Translations under genes and position numbers: made by a program
Virus record (IMG/VR): IMGVR_UViG_3300032224_000318
Coordinates: 1-29,092 of that record
DNA length: 29,092 nt
From: a virus
Reading direction: 5' to 3' (one strand)
Shown here: positions 22,189-28,935 of the stretch, piece after piece
Layout of the letters: every line of letters begins with the position of its first letter
Position numbering within the stretch: the stretch's first letter is position 1
The notes under the pieces: model-generated
Databases searched by the model: none
What the model saw: the letters and a program-made list of their open reading frames with translations, nothing else
What the model was told of the DNA's origin: nothing

Positions 22189-22208
22189 TTAATCCACAAG
22201 GGGATTAA
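22189..22208. promoter_or_regulatory. perfect inverted repeat TTAATCC-N6-GGATTAA
   Basis: Seven-base arms at 22189-22195 and 22202-22208 separated by ACAAGG. It lies between the 13-codon ORF stop (22209) and the GC hairpin, about 30 bases upstream of the head promoter -35. The shape suits a dimeric repressor or activator site, or a small RNA hairpin. No protein partner is known; the HTH protein at 24639-25046 is one candidate. Confidence 0.45.
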
Positions 22209-22250
22209 TTACTTGCGACCTTTACGGCCTTTACGTTTCATGCGTGCCAT
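22209..22250 (-). CDS. 13-residue basic peptide ORF
   Basis: ATG 22250 to TAA encodes MARMKRKGRKGRK, nine of thirteen residues basic. GGAG seven bases upstream of the ATG is a good ribosome binding site. It is very similar in composition and core wording (MKR-GRK) to the peptide at 22320-22361, which suggests both are kept. It is followed directly by the inverted repeat at 22189-22208. If translated it could bind DNA or RNA, or be a small virion-packaged peptide. Its shortness makes chance possible. Confidence 0.45.
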   Translation of the reverse strand: MARMKRKGRKGRK

Positions 22251-22319
22251 GTGAGTTCTCCAAATAGCAGCGGCCAACTTAAAAGAGGAAGTCAGCCATA
22301 CCTCATCCCTTGCGGGGAA

Positions 22320-22361
22320 TTAACGACGGGTCTTGCGACCACGCTTCATTTTTTTGTACAT
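22320..22361 (-). CDS. 13-residue basic peptide ORF
   Basis: ATG 22361 to TAA encodes MYKKMKRGRKTRR. AGGAG six bases upstream is an ideal ribosome binding site and starts just after the stop of the 54-residue gene (22371). Eight of thirteen residues are Lys/Arg. The 69 bases between this ORF and the next tiny one hold no gene that I can support. Same-length, same-composition neighbours argue for function; a nucleic-acid-binding peptide is the simplest guess. Confidence 0.5.
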   Translation of the reverse strand: MYKKMKRGRKTRR

Positions 22362-22370
22362 GATGTACTC

Positions 22371-22535
22371 CTATCGCTCAGTCATGCGGCCCGTCTTTCT
22401 TGCTTGACGGGGGTTAAAAGACTTAATGCCCGACACCCGGTACTGCATAGATGGCGCAGCCTCGGTCCTTTTTAGTTCGCCGGTCGATACTCTCGGCTGG
22501 TCGGATTTCGGCGTGTAATCAGGTTTGGTTGCCAT
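22371..22535 (-). CDS. small basic protein after portal (54 aa)
   Basis: A 54-residue protein, MATKPDYTPKSDQPRVSTGE... ending RQARKTGRMTER, basic, Pro-rich at the start, no membrane segment. Its ATG overlaps the portal stop (TAATG at 22533-22537), so it is probably translated by coupling with the portal. Its TAG is followed after nine bases by the first 13-codon ORF. The family is not recognised. A portal-associated or DNA-contacting small protein is a possibility. Confidence 0.65.
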   Translation of the reverse strand: MATKPDYTPKSDQPRVSTGELKRTEAAPSMQYRVSGIKSFNPRQARKTGRMTER

Positions 22536-24157
22536 TATTCACCTACCGCTTTCAAATCAGGTTTGCCTTCAGGTTTCCCTTGGGGTTGCTGCGCTTGATT
22601 CTTTTCGCGCTTTTTCAATTTATCTATTAACAATTGTTTCATTGGCGGTTCTAGCAAGTCAAGCAAAGATTCCTTGTCGATAGCTTGTGCCTTGTACAAG
22701 TTGAACGCCAACTGACGCATATCTTCCGTAAATATCGGGCTGTTGGAGTGAGCGTCCACTTTCACCACATAATCCTTGGTAAATTGTTCTGCAATAAACT
22801 TGTTGCCTTCTTCGTCTTTGAAGTGTGTGTTGTCGTAGGCTTGCATTAGCTTTAGGTACAGTGTGGCTACCTTTTCTAAACTGTCTTCTACGATTAGGGC
22901 ACGTTTCTTTGCGCGAGAACTTCCAAGACGGGCCAACTGAGAAGCATGACCAGCGGAGCGTACGCCCTGCTCACCACGACCAGACAGAACGCTTGATATT
23001 CCAGATGCTTCTGCAAACATTGCATCAATTTCATGGATTACCTCAAAGAGTGATGCTGGCATCTCCGGTGCAATGGAATCTACCTTCGCGTTTGGCATAT
23101 CGCTTGAGACAAACGAACCCGGACGGTCAAACGCAAAGGCTTTCTCATCCGTGATACCCATAAAGCCAGAGAAGACCTTTGGAGGAGAGGCTTGCTTAGA
23201 GAGCAGGTCCAAAATCTCTGTCATACGGTTGTTTCGTATAGCTTGCAGCAGGTTCAGACGAGCAACTTCACTCTGACCCCAATAATAATCAAACTGTGGG
23301 TTAGGGCAGATTTGAACAAACGGTAATTCGCCACGTAAGAATACGGACGCACCCGGACGGTCATAGATGAAGATGTCAGGGTCAGCCATTGTGACCACTT
23401 GGTAATCTTGTGTCTCATCGTTCCACACCCACAACTCATACATCTTCACGGTGTCTTCAGCAACACGCGCTTTGTAGCGGTTCGTGCCGGTCAAGTCTAA
23501 GTTGACGTTACCGTAGATAGTTGGGTTGGATTGACTCATGATGATGCGGTCAAGACCTTCCGGCAAATCTTCAGTCTTGGTGTGCATCGCTGTTTGTATA
23601 CGCTTGACGATGTCTTCCCGTTTAGGGTGACTATACAATCGATTATACAAATCGGATTTCGTAATGTAATAGGTTTGTACTATTGCCTCTTGCCTGTCGG
23701 TGTAGGTGACGTCTTCACGTAAGACGCCTACAGAACTAGGTTCCACCATGTACGGGTGGATACCGTTGTTGACTACAAGTTTGACAAAGGTCGTGTTAAA
23801 GACCAATGCCCATGTCAGAGCAGACGAGAATACTTGGTCGGCATTGGAGTTTAGCCACTCATCGTTTAGGGCGAGAGTGAGTCTAGGAATCTTGATGTGT
23901 TCTTGTTCTGGAACCGCAGCACCCACGTTGATTGAGAAGCGAGTTGTTTCAGCGGAATAGAGGAACGATGTTAGCTGGTCTACGTGCGGGAAAATCTTAT
24001 TGAACAGGGCAGGATTTTCATTGGCACCAGCACCGAACAAAAACCAAGAGCGCAGAGAAGCGTAATCCCCTTTGCGCTCTGCCAAAGATACCATGCACTT
24101 TTCGATTAAGTCGCGGTAGAAGAACTCCCGTTCTAAGTCTTTGGTTGGTATCCGCAT
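22535..24157 (-). CDS. portal protein (540 aa)
   Basis: A 540-residue protein located directly after the terminase block. The helical N-terminus (MRIPTKDLEREFFYRDLIEK), the conserved-looking SLRSWFLFGAGANENPALFN and FVQICPNPQFDYYWGQSEVA segments, and the long C-terminal helical region (SSRAKKRALIVEDSLEKVAT, then LYLKLMQAYDN) ending in a Lys/Gln/Pro-rich tail fit portal proteins, which form the 12-fold vertex ring for DNA entry and tail attachment. Length is typical of podovirus portals (500-700). The gene starts at ATG 24157 immediately after the upstream stop (24158). Its stop overlaps the small basic gene. Confidence 0.8.
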   Translation of the reverse strand: MRIPTKDLEREFFYRDLIEKCMVSLAERKGDYASLRSWFLFGAGANENPALFNKIFPHVDQLTSFLYSAETTRFSINVGAAVPEQEHIKIPRLTLALNDEWLNSNADQVFSSALTWALVFNTTFVKLVVNNGIHPYMVEPSSVGVLREDVTYTDRQEAIVQTYYITKSDLYNRLYSHPKREDIVKRIQTAMHTKTEDLPEGLDRIIMSQSNPTIYGNVNLDLTGTNRYKARVAEDTVKMYELWVWNDETQDYQVVTMADPDIFIYDRPGASVFLRGELPFVQICPNPQFDYYWGQSEVARLNLLQAIRNNRMTEILDLLSKQASPPKVFSGFMGITDEKAFAFDRPGSFVSSDMPNAKVDSIAPEMPASLFEVIHEIDAMFAEASGISSVLSGRGEQGVRSAGHASQLARLGSSRAKKRALIVEDSLEKVATLYLKLMQAYDNTHFKDEEGNKFIAEQFTKDYVVKVDAHSNSPIFTEDMRQLAFNLYKAQAIDKESLLDLLEPPMKQLLIDKLKKREKNQAQQPQGKPEGKPDLKAVGE

Positions 24158-24655
24158 TTAGGGCTTCACTTGAAGGTTTTCATGGTCAGCTATATAACTC
24201 GCCGCCTTGGGTCCTGTCAAGTTTCCTGCGTCTCTAGGGTTCATTCCGACCGATTCGCCCATCACGGACCGTACAGCCCCGCCTTTTAGGAGGTTGCCCA
24301 TGCTATATCGGCTATCCCCGCCCCAAATGGCTGCATCTCCGGGTCTTGGCTCTCTTGGACGCTGTTCTGCCTCTCTAGCTTCCTTCTCAAGCTGCTTTTT
24401 GGACGTTTTGTTCTTTCTGGTAAAGAATCCAGACTGATTCTCGCCTTCACGGGTAGATTTGATGTTTGTCATGTCAAAATCCATCGCTAACTGCTTAATT
24501 GTCTTGTCATTCTTCTTTGTACCGTCCGATACTAGTCCAACAGGCTGCAAATAGACGATTGCGACCTCATCAACGCAGTCTTTCATCGGACATTGCGCTT
24601 TTCTGCTCTCAAAATAGCCGTGTCTTGGGCATTTGTAGTCATGTAGAACTGCCAT
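24158..24655 (-). CDS. zinc-binding protein between HTH gene and portal (165 aa)
   Basis: A 165-residue protein from ATG 24655, preceded by AAGGGGATAACA; a longer start at 24670 is less supported. The N-terminus holds a probable zinc site: Cys9 and His12 (KCPRHGYFE), Cys22 and Cys27 (QCPMKDC), like a small zinc ribbon. The rest is hydrophilic, Lys/Arg/Glu-rich (KTSKKQLEKEAREAEQRPRE) with a Gly-rich end. It overlaps the HTH gene by 17 bases and abuts the portal gene. Proteins with this arrangement are, from memory, found next to portal genes of related phages. A packaging or head-assembly accessory is possible; no catalytic motif was seen. Confidence 0.65.
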   Translation of the reverse strand: MAVLHDYKCPRHGYFESRKAQCPMKDCVDEVAIVYLQPVGLVSDGTKKNDKTIKQLAMDFDMTNIKSTREGENQSGFFTRKNKTSKKQLEKEAREAEQRPREPRPGDAAIWGGDSRYSMGNLLKGGAVRSVMGESVGMNPRDAGNLTGPKAASYIADHENLQVKP

Positions 24656-25046
24656 TGTTATCCCCTTCAAATAATGGTGGTTGCGAATAATCGTCTATAT
24701 TCCTCATACCCAATCTAATCCCTATCTTGCCATTAATCATTTGTAGGCCAGTAGTGGGCATGATTCTAGGTTTTGCTTCCCTGCGGTATTCAACGTATTT
24801 GCTACGGTTACGCAATTGCATGATGGCTACCTCGCCGCGCTGCCATGCTTTGTAGCCTTTATCGACTCTGCGCTGGATATATTCGGTTAGCGGTTCCGAC
24901 CGATACCAGAAGACGTCTAGCAGGTGGGCCTTGTTGACCCCACACAAGTCAGCAAAGAGTTTCATGGAGATGCCACGTTCCTTATCCCGGATGAACCGAC
25001 GCATTTGCGTCATCAGCTCCTTCTTGGTTAAGATGTCATTGCCCAT
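24639..25046 (-). CDS. HTH DNA-binding protein in packaging cluster (135 aa)
   Basis: A 135-residue basic protein. Residues 10-65 contain a helix-turn-helix-like unit (MKLFADLCGVNKAHLLDVFW, then EPLTEYIQRRVDKGYKAWQR), similar to Cro/XRE-type domains. The C-terminal half is basic with a short beta region (MINGKIGIRLGMRN). It overlaps the end of the large terminase gene by 11 bases and the zinc-protein gene by 17. It could be a late-gene regulator acting on sites such as the inverted repeat at 22189-22208, or a small-terminase-like DNA recogniser placed after TerL instead of before. The evidence does not separate these. Confidence 0.6.
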   Translation of the reverse strand: MGNDILTKKELMTQMRRFIRDKERGISMKLFADLCGVNKAHLLDVFWYRSEPLTEYIQRRVDKGYKAWQRGEVAIMQLRNRSKYVEYRREAKPRIMPTTGLQMINGKIGIRLGMRNIDDYSQPPLFEGDNNGSST

Positions 25047-26796
25047 ACACGCCGATAGCTTTCAAATAATTTGATACGCCTTTGCCTACAGACAGTTGCT
25101 CCGGGGTTTTTTGTTCTAGCTCTCTGGATACTTTACGGCTTAGTTTGCGCTGAATTAACTGGGGTTGAACTTGCTCCGAGTAAGCAGCGCACGCCAAGGC
25201 CATTGCCATTACTCTGTCATCCTTATTGCGACCAGAAGCCTCGATAGATGCGCCATCACGGATGATGGTCTTCATCTCCTCAATCGTATCAACGGAATAG
25301 ACGTCAAGCATTTGGCGTTCAAACAAGTCTTTGGTGTAACTCATCATTCGCTCTTTAGTTGCTGCCGTTGTCAGCCAGCCTAATGAGTTAGACATCCCGC
25401 CCATCGTGTCATTACGACGCCAGATGTAATTTGACATGGACCCGTAGACGTCCATCAAACTCTTGCCCATAGCGTTACCCATGCTGGCAGCTTGACGACG
25501 CAAGTTCTTAATCTCATTTAGCACAGCCTGTCCCGGCCCGTTAACTTCCAGATTAAGCGTCGAGTTCTTGTAGGCTCCTGCCAAGTGAGCGATAACCCAT
25601 GCAAACTGGTACGTATTAAGTTCTGAAGTGGCAAACTCAGCAACCTGCTCCATTCCATCCGAATAGCAGCGGAAGACTTGAACGCAGAACCTATCAGCCC
25701 AATCAGAAGAACCATAAGCAGGGTCTGCACCGATAACGTAGTAAGCGGTATCAATTGGCTCCTCCCACACCTTTAACGTAGACAGACGCTCAGTAGACTT
25801 TAAGACTTCGGTGTCTTGGAAGTTCACGCCCATCGCATAGCGGTAATGGTCGCACAGAATCTTCTTTGCAATCTTCATGGCGTCAGTACACCGAGAGTTA
25901 GAGAAGAAACTAGTACCTGTCATTACGAACGCATAGTCTTCGGTCGGCGGGAACTCTTGATACATCAAGGAATCGTCTTTGATGCCTTCAATCATTTTCC
26001 AACGCCACCACGCCATCTGGCGCGAGTTAATCTCAAAGTTGTAGAGCTTTTTAATATCTCGCGTCCACTCTTTTTCCTCAGGCGTTAGTTTTCCGTCCCA
26101 ATAGACTTTGTAGACATCGGTATCTGGAGCAGCAGAATAAAACTCATTGCGCCACCAGCCGCAAAAGATTGCCTTCTGAGTCCGTGCGCGTTTAGCTGTT
26201 ACGTACATATCGTGAAACATATTGAACCCGCGAGCAGTGGACTCGAATATGTAGAGACGTTTAGGGTTGGTTTCTGCAAGCGATGCCAGCAAGGAGGCTA
26301 GTCCTTCTTCATCGCCCCACGAAGACGTCTCTGTGCCGTGAAGGAATGTGATGCCCTTGCCACGACCAAGACTTCCTTTCGCTCTAAGCCCTGCGACTTG
26401 ATAAAAGATACGGCTGCGGTTTTTGAGGGCCAGTGAGTTTCGATTGTGTGCAAGTATGGGTATTTTGTACTCTTTAGGCAGACCTTCCATATAACTGCCG
26501 AGCGTTCCTCGGAACATATCTCTGTTTTCTTCTGTGTCTGTAACAAGTGTTCCATTTAACCCCGCATTGATGTAGTGCCAGTAAAGGTCTAAGGCTAGAC
26601 TGATAGTAGTGATGCCAAGCTGACGGCCTTTAAGAATGACAAAGAAATGGATACCGTTCTCTAGTCCTGTAGCAATCTCATCCATGACGTAGGTCTGAGT
26701 GCCGAGAAGGTTATCCATCTTACGTAACCCCTGCTCTTTGGTTTCAATCTTTAACTGAGAGCAGAAGGTGTAGAACTGTTTGAGATTGAACTTCAT
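25036..26796 (-). CDS. terL: terminase large subunit (586 aa)
   Basis: A 586-residue packaging motor and nuclease. ATPase marks: Walker A-like KGRQLGITT (56-64) with the Arg-rich variant usual for TerL, and a Walker B/catalytic region GITFLHGTE (148-156). Coupling-type segments include FESTARGFN (184-192). The C-terminal RNase H-like nuclease has Asp358 in VIGADPAYG, Glu417 in LNLEVNG and Asp526/527 in KDDRVMAM. Length matches family norms. It pumps DNA through the portal and cuts concatemers. The start overlaps the preceding gene by four bases (ATGA), and its 3' end overlaps the HTH gene by 11 bases. Which packaging strategy (headful or cos) it uses cannot be told without phylogeny. Confidence 0.92.
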   Translation of the reverse strand: MKFNLKQFYTFCSQLKIETKEQGLRKMDNLLGTQTYVMDEIATGLENGIHFFVILKGRQLGITTISLALDLYWHYINAGLNGTLVTDTEENRDMFRGTLGSYMEGLPKEYKIPILAHNRNSLALKNRSRIFYQVAGLRAKGSLGRGKGITFLHGTETSSWGDEEGLASLLASLAETNPKRLYIFESTARGFNMFHDMYVTAKRARTQKAIFCGWWRNEFYSAAPDTDVYKVYWDGKLTPEEKEWTRDIKKLYNFEINSRQMAWWRWKMIEGIKDDSLMYQEFPPTEDYAFVMTGTSFFSNSRCTDAMKIAKKILCDHYRYAMGVNFQDTEVLKSTERLSTLKVWEEPIDTAYYVIGADPAYGSSDWADRFCVQVFRCYSDGMEQVAEFATSELNTYQFAWVIAHLAGAYKNSTLNLEVNGPGQAVLNEIKNLRRQAASMGNAMGKSLMDVYGSMSNYIWRRNDTMGGMSNSLGWLTTAATKERMMSYTKDLFERQMLDVYSVDTIEEMKTIIRDGASIEASGRNKDDRVMAMALACAAYSEQVQPQLIQRKLSRKVSRELEQKTPEQLSVGKGVSNYLKAIGVYGQ

Positions 26797-27059
26797 TTAA
26801 ACTTTCGTCGTTCAGTGCTGAACTGCTGTAAGTTCCAGTTAGCTATTCTGTGCCGCGCATCCTTGTCTTTAGCGACACGAAGCAACTCCTCAACTATCTC
26901 GGGCTTGTAAACATCTCTCCAAACGGCTAACAGCTTACGCTTGTCCTCCGCTGTAATAGCCTTCGTAGCCCGCAGCATCTCATTTTTTAAGATGGTACGA
27001 GAGAGCAGAAGTTCTTCTGCGTACTTGTCAGTTGATGGTGCTGAGTCGCTCAAGAGCAT
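26793..27059 (-). CDS. small helical protein before TerL, candidate small terminase
   Basis: An 88-residue, helical, basic protein (MLLSDSAPSTDKYAEELLLS... ending QQFSTERRKFK). Its stop overlaps the TerL start as ATGA, and its own start lies 32 bases inside the preceding gene. Size and position (about 89 residues for T7 gp18) make it a candidate small terminase subunit, which would recognise the packaging site and regulate TerL. No clear HTH is visible, so this rests on position only. The HTH protein downstream of TerL is a competing candidate. Confidence 0.5.
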   Translation of the reverse strand: MLLSDSAPSTDKYAEELLLSRTILKNEMLRATKAITAEDKRKLLAVWRDVYKPEIVEELLRVAKDKDARHRIANWNLQQFSTERRKFK

Positions 27060-27234
27060 CTTTCAGTCTTGCTACCTCATCGGTCGCGTCCCGCAGCAAC
27101 TTAGCTGACTCAGTGTGAACACGCATAAGCTCATGAAATAACTCTGCATGGCTCATCGTGTAGACCTTTTCCATGTAGGCTTTTTTCACATCCTCCATTG
27201 CTAGAGGCATCATGGTTTGAATTGTTTCTGTCAT
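27028..27234 (-). CDS. small coiled-coil protein (68 aa)
   Basis: A 68-residue protein, MTETIQTMMPLAMEDVKKAY..., almost wholly helical with a C-terminal coiled coil (SAKLLRDATDEVARLKDALE). ATG 27234 overlaps the oxygenase stop as ATGA. It overlaps the next gene by 32 bases. It is not recognised as a family. Position directly before the TerS candidate suggests a packaging-module helper, but the small size gives no further clue. Confidence 0.6.
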   Translation of the reverse strand: MTETIQTMMPLAMEDVKKAYMEKVYTMSHAELFHELMRVHTESAKLLRDATDEVARLKDALERLSTIN

Positions 27235-27827
27235 AGCAGTAACTCCGATATATTTAGGTTATCTCCAATAACGCCTTCTAGGAAGGTGTTAAACGCAATA
27301 CTTATTCGTGTGTCTTTTGTCTGAACTGTCTGAACCATGTGACTTAAATTAGATGGAAAGATAACTACTTTCCCGCTTTCTACAGGAAACCACCAGCTCT
27401 CCGAGTTCCATGCGTTCCAATCTTCTGTTGGCACCTTAATCTGCTGGTAGCCTTCTTTGTAAAAATAAAGACGGTCTCTATCTGGAACAGCAGAGACGTA
27501 AAAGACGCCAGAGATAAAGCTGTTAGGGTGTGCGTGCTTGTGGTGGTACTGACCCTTGTTCGTGTAATTAGCCCAACTCTGCGTCACGTAAGGTTTAACC
27601 TTATGCTTTGGGGTATAGACTGCTTGGAAATAGTCTTGAACACACCTGTCTATAAAAGCAGCAATGCGCTTCATCTCTTTGGACTTAAAGAGATAGTTAT
27701 CCACACTCGTTGTGTTGCCGTCATTAGAGCGTGTCTCCAAGTCTTTAATGAACTGGAGTTCTTTCTCAGTGACCGGCTTATCTAGTTCGTAGAAGCCAAC
27801 AGGTGTCGGGAACAAGTTTTCAATCAT
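27231..27827 (-). CDS. 2OG-Fe(II) oxygenase family protein (198 aa)
   Basis: A 198-residue protein of the putative 2OG-Fe(II) oxygenase type common in aquatic phages. It starts with the familiar NLFPTPVGFYELD. The core has WANYTNKGQYHHKHAHPNSF (His98, His100 as likely iron ligands), SGVFYVSAVP, then VVIFPSNLSHMV (His163) and TRISIAFNTF, with Arg174 as probable 2-oxoglutarate anchor. The enzyme would hydroxylate a protein, nucleotide or small molecule using O2 and 2-oxoglutarate; the substrate is unknown. It belongs to the late strand cluster before terminase rather than to the early module. The ATG overlaps the upstream stop by eight bases. Confidence 0.8.
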   Translation of the reverse strand: MIENLFPTPVGFYELDKPVTEKELQFIKDLETRSNDGNTTSVDNYLFKSKEMKRIAAFIDRCVQDYFQAVYTPKHKVKPYVTQSWANYTNKGQYHHKHAHPNSFISGVFYVSAVPDRDRLYFYKEGYQQIKVPTEDWNAWNSESWWFPVESGKVVIFPSNLSHMVQTVQTKDTRISIAFNTFLEGVIGDNLNISELLL

Positions 27828-28020
27828 TGTCAGCTACCGGTGTACTCATGTAAGCCAGTAACTCATGGCAAGCACGACGAACCCTTGGGTCAGACTCGTA
27901 TCTCAAGGTGTCCTTCATACGCCAAATCATGTACTGGTCCAAGAAGTCATCAACAGTCATATCCACATTAAAGTTCAATACGCCGCCGTCTTCTGAATCA
28001 TCGTCTATGCTGTTCTCCAT
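27820..28020 (-). CDS. small acidic protein (66 aa)
   Basis: A 66-residue protein from ATG 28020 (MENSIDDDSEDGGVLNFNVD...), with GAGGGGGTAAGGGT just upstream. A longer in-frame start at 28098 lies inside the neighbouring gene and is less likely. It has an acidic start and two helices (TVDDFLDQYMIWRMKDTLRY; RRACHELLAYM). It overlaps the preceding gene by 16 bases and the oxygenase start by eight. I do not recognise it. Confidence 0.6.
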   Translation of the reverse strand: MENSIDDDSEDGGVLNFNVDMTVDDFLDQYMIWRMKDTLRYESDPRVRRACHELLAYMSTPVADND

Positions 28021-28208
28021 ACCCTTACCCCCTCGACTTCTTTCCTCGCTATGAACTGCATCCCTAATCGCTTGGATGCCCTGTAATTGGCATTGCATAC
28101 AACCTGTAACTTGCCAGCATCGACAAAGAAGCTGTCACCAATATCCATTTCCTTATACGGATAACGCTTCTTGCCTTCAGGTAACGGCACTGACTTTTCA
28201 ACTAACAT
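28005..28208 (-). CDS. small DUF7303-like protein (67 aa)
   Basis: A 67-residue basic protein: KKRYPYKEMDIGDSFFVDAG, then a helix (QVVCNANYRASKRLGMQF) and a final VEGVRVWRTA. The pattern YP.K.M..GDSFFV ... A.....K..G..F..R....GVRVWR is a very common short phage protein family, which I recall as DUF7303; its function is unknown to me. GAGGGGATGA precedes ATG 28208. It probably is a nucleic-acid-binding helper. Confidence 0.75.
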   Translation of the reverse strand: MLVEKSVPLPEGKKRYPYKEMDIGDSFFVDAGKLQVVCNANYRASKRLGMQFIARKEVEGVRVWRTA

Positions 28209-28217
28209 TTCATCCCC

Positions 28218-28871
28218 TCAAATAACACCGGGACGCACACCGTCCATTTTCTGCTTCCATACGGGTTTGCCGTCAGGAAATAGATTCAACATATTCTTTG
28301 CATTGGCTACCTTGTCTTCAATACTCATGTTGTAGAAATGAACTATCCAATCCCCAAGCTGCCATTTGGTCGGATGCTGGTTCATGGTTTTGGCAGGAAC
28401 TAACCTCACCATATCCCGTACCCACTTCTCCTCTTGAATCAAGTTCCACAAGTGAGCTTGCTGACGCCACGGATACTGTTTCCACACATCAAAGTCATTC
28501 ATCATCCGGTCAATCAACTTCTCACACCGACCAGCCCTATAAATCATCACATCGTTGTTCATAGGCCACCAGCCCGTTTCTTCTCTAGCTATCAGCACAT
28601 TGTCATACGGCTCAAATACATCCCTGATACTGATGTCATGATTCATGAACAAGGTATCCATGCCAATCGTCATAACGATGTCGTACTCAGCAAGGTTAGC
28701 CTTTAACCCCATCATGTCTATCAAGGTGACCTTGTTGTAGTTCTGATAGTCCAACTCAGAAGCCACATAGTCATAGCCCCACCGCTTGCAGTACGCCAGA
28801 TGGTTCGGAGAACAGATGTCATACAGCTCCCTAATCTTCTCTGACCAATTAGACCTAATCAATACTCTCAT
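28218..28871 (-). CDS. GT34-like glycosyltransferase (217 aa)
   Basis: A 217-residue protein resembling galactosyl/mannosyl transferases of family GT34. It shows SPNHLAYCKRWGYDYV (21-36), the strand VMTIGMDTLFMNHDI with Asp72 in a DxD-like position, GWWPMNNDVMIYRAG, and the late LGDWIVHFYNM that matches the conserved VHF site of the family. It probably adds a sugar to a glycan or virion component. It is the first gene of the - strand cluster, behind AGAGGGGATAAAG and a putative promoter. Unlike the GT-A enzyme at 852-1589 it would be transcribed with late genes. The acceptor is unknown. Confidence 0.75.
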   Translation of the reverse strand: MRVLIRSNWSEKIRELYDICSPNHLAYCKRWGYDYVASELDYQNYNKVTLIDMMGLKANLAEYDIVMTIGMDTLFMNHDISIRDVFEPYDNVLIAREETGWWPMNNDVMIYRAGRCEKLIDRMMNDFDVWKQYPWRQQAHLWNLIQEEKWVRDMVRLVPAKTMNQHPTKWQLGDWIVHFYNMSIEDKVANAKNMLNLFPDGKPVWKQKMDGVRPGVI

Positions 28872-28897
28872 CTTTATCCCCTCTAATCAATATACAC

Positions 28898-28926
28898 ACT
28901 ATAGACGAAAAAAAGCCCCGGTACAA
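28898..28926 (-). promoter_or_regulatory. possible promoter for the late cluster
   Basis: TATAGT (28903-28898) is a good -10 match. Seventeen bases upstream is TTGTAC (28926-28921), a weak -35 that sits inside the terminator hairpin. It points to ATG 28871. No other promoter is evident between the terminator and this first gene of the strand, which raises the chance it is real; the weak -35 lowers it. Confidence 0.4.
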
Positions 28927-28935
28927 GACCGAGGC
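28908..28935 (-). terminator. rho-independent terminator
   Basis: On the - strand GCCTCGGT pairs with ACCGGGGC (8 bp, one T-G wobble) around a 5-base loop, followed directly by seven T. This is the cleanest intrinsic terminator in the window. It would stop transcription arriving from the right before the late cluster begins. As DNA on the + strand it lacks a T run, so it is one-directional. Confidence 0.8.
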
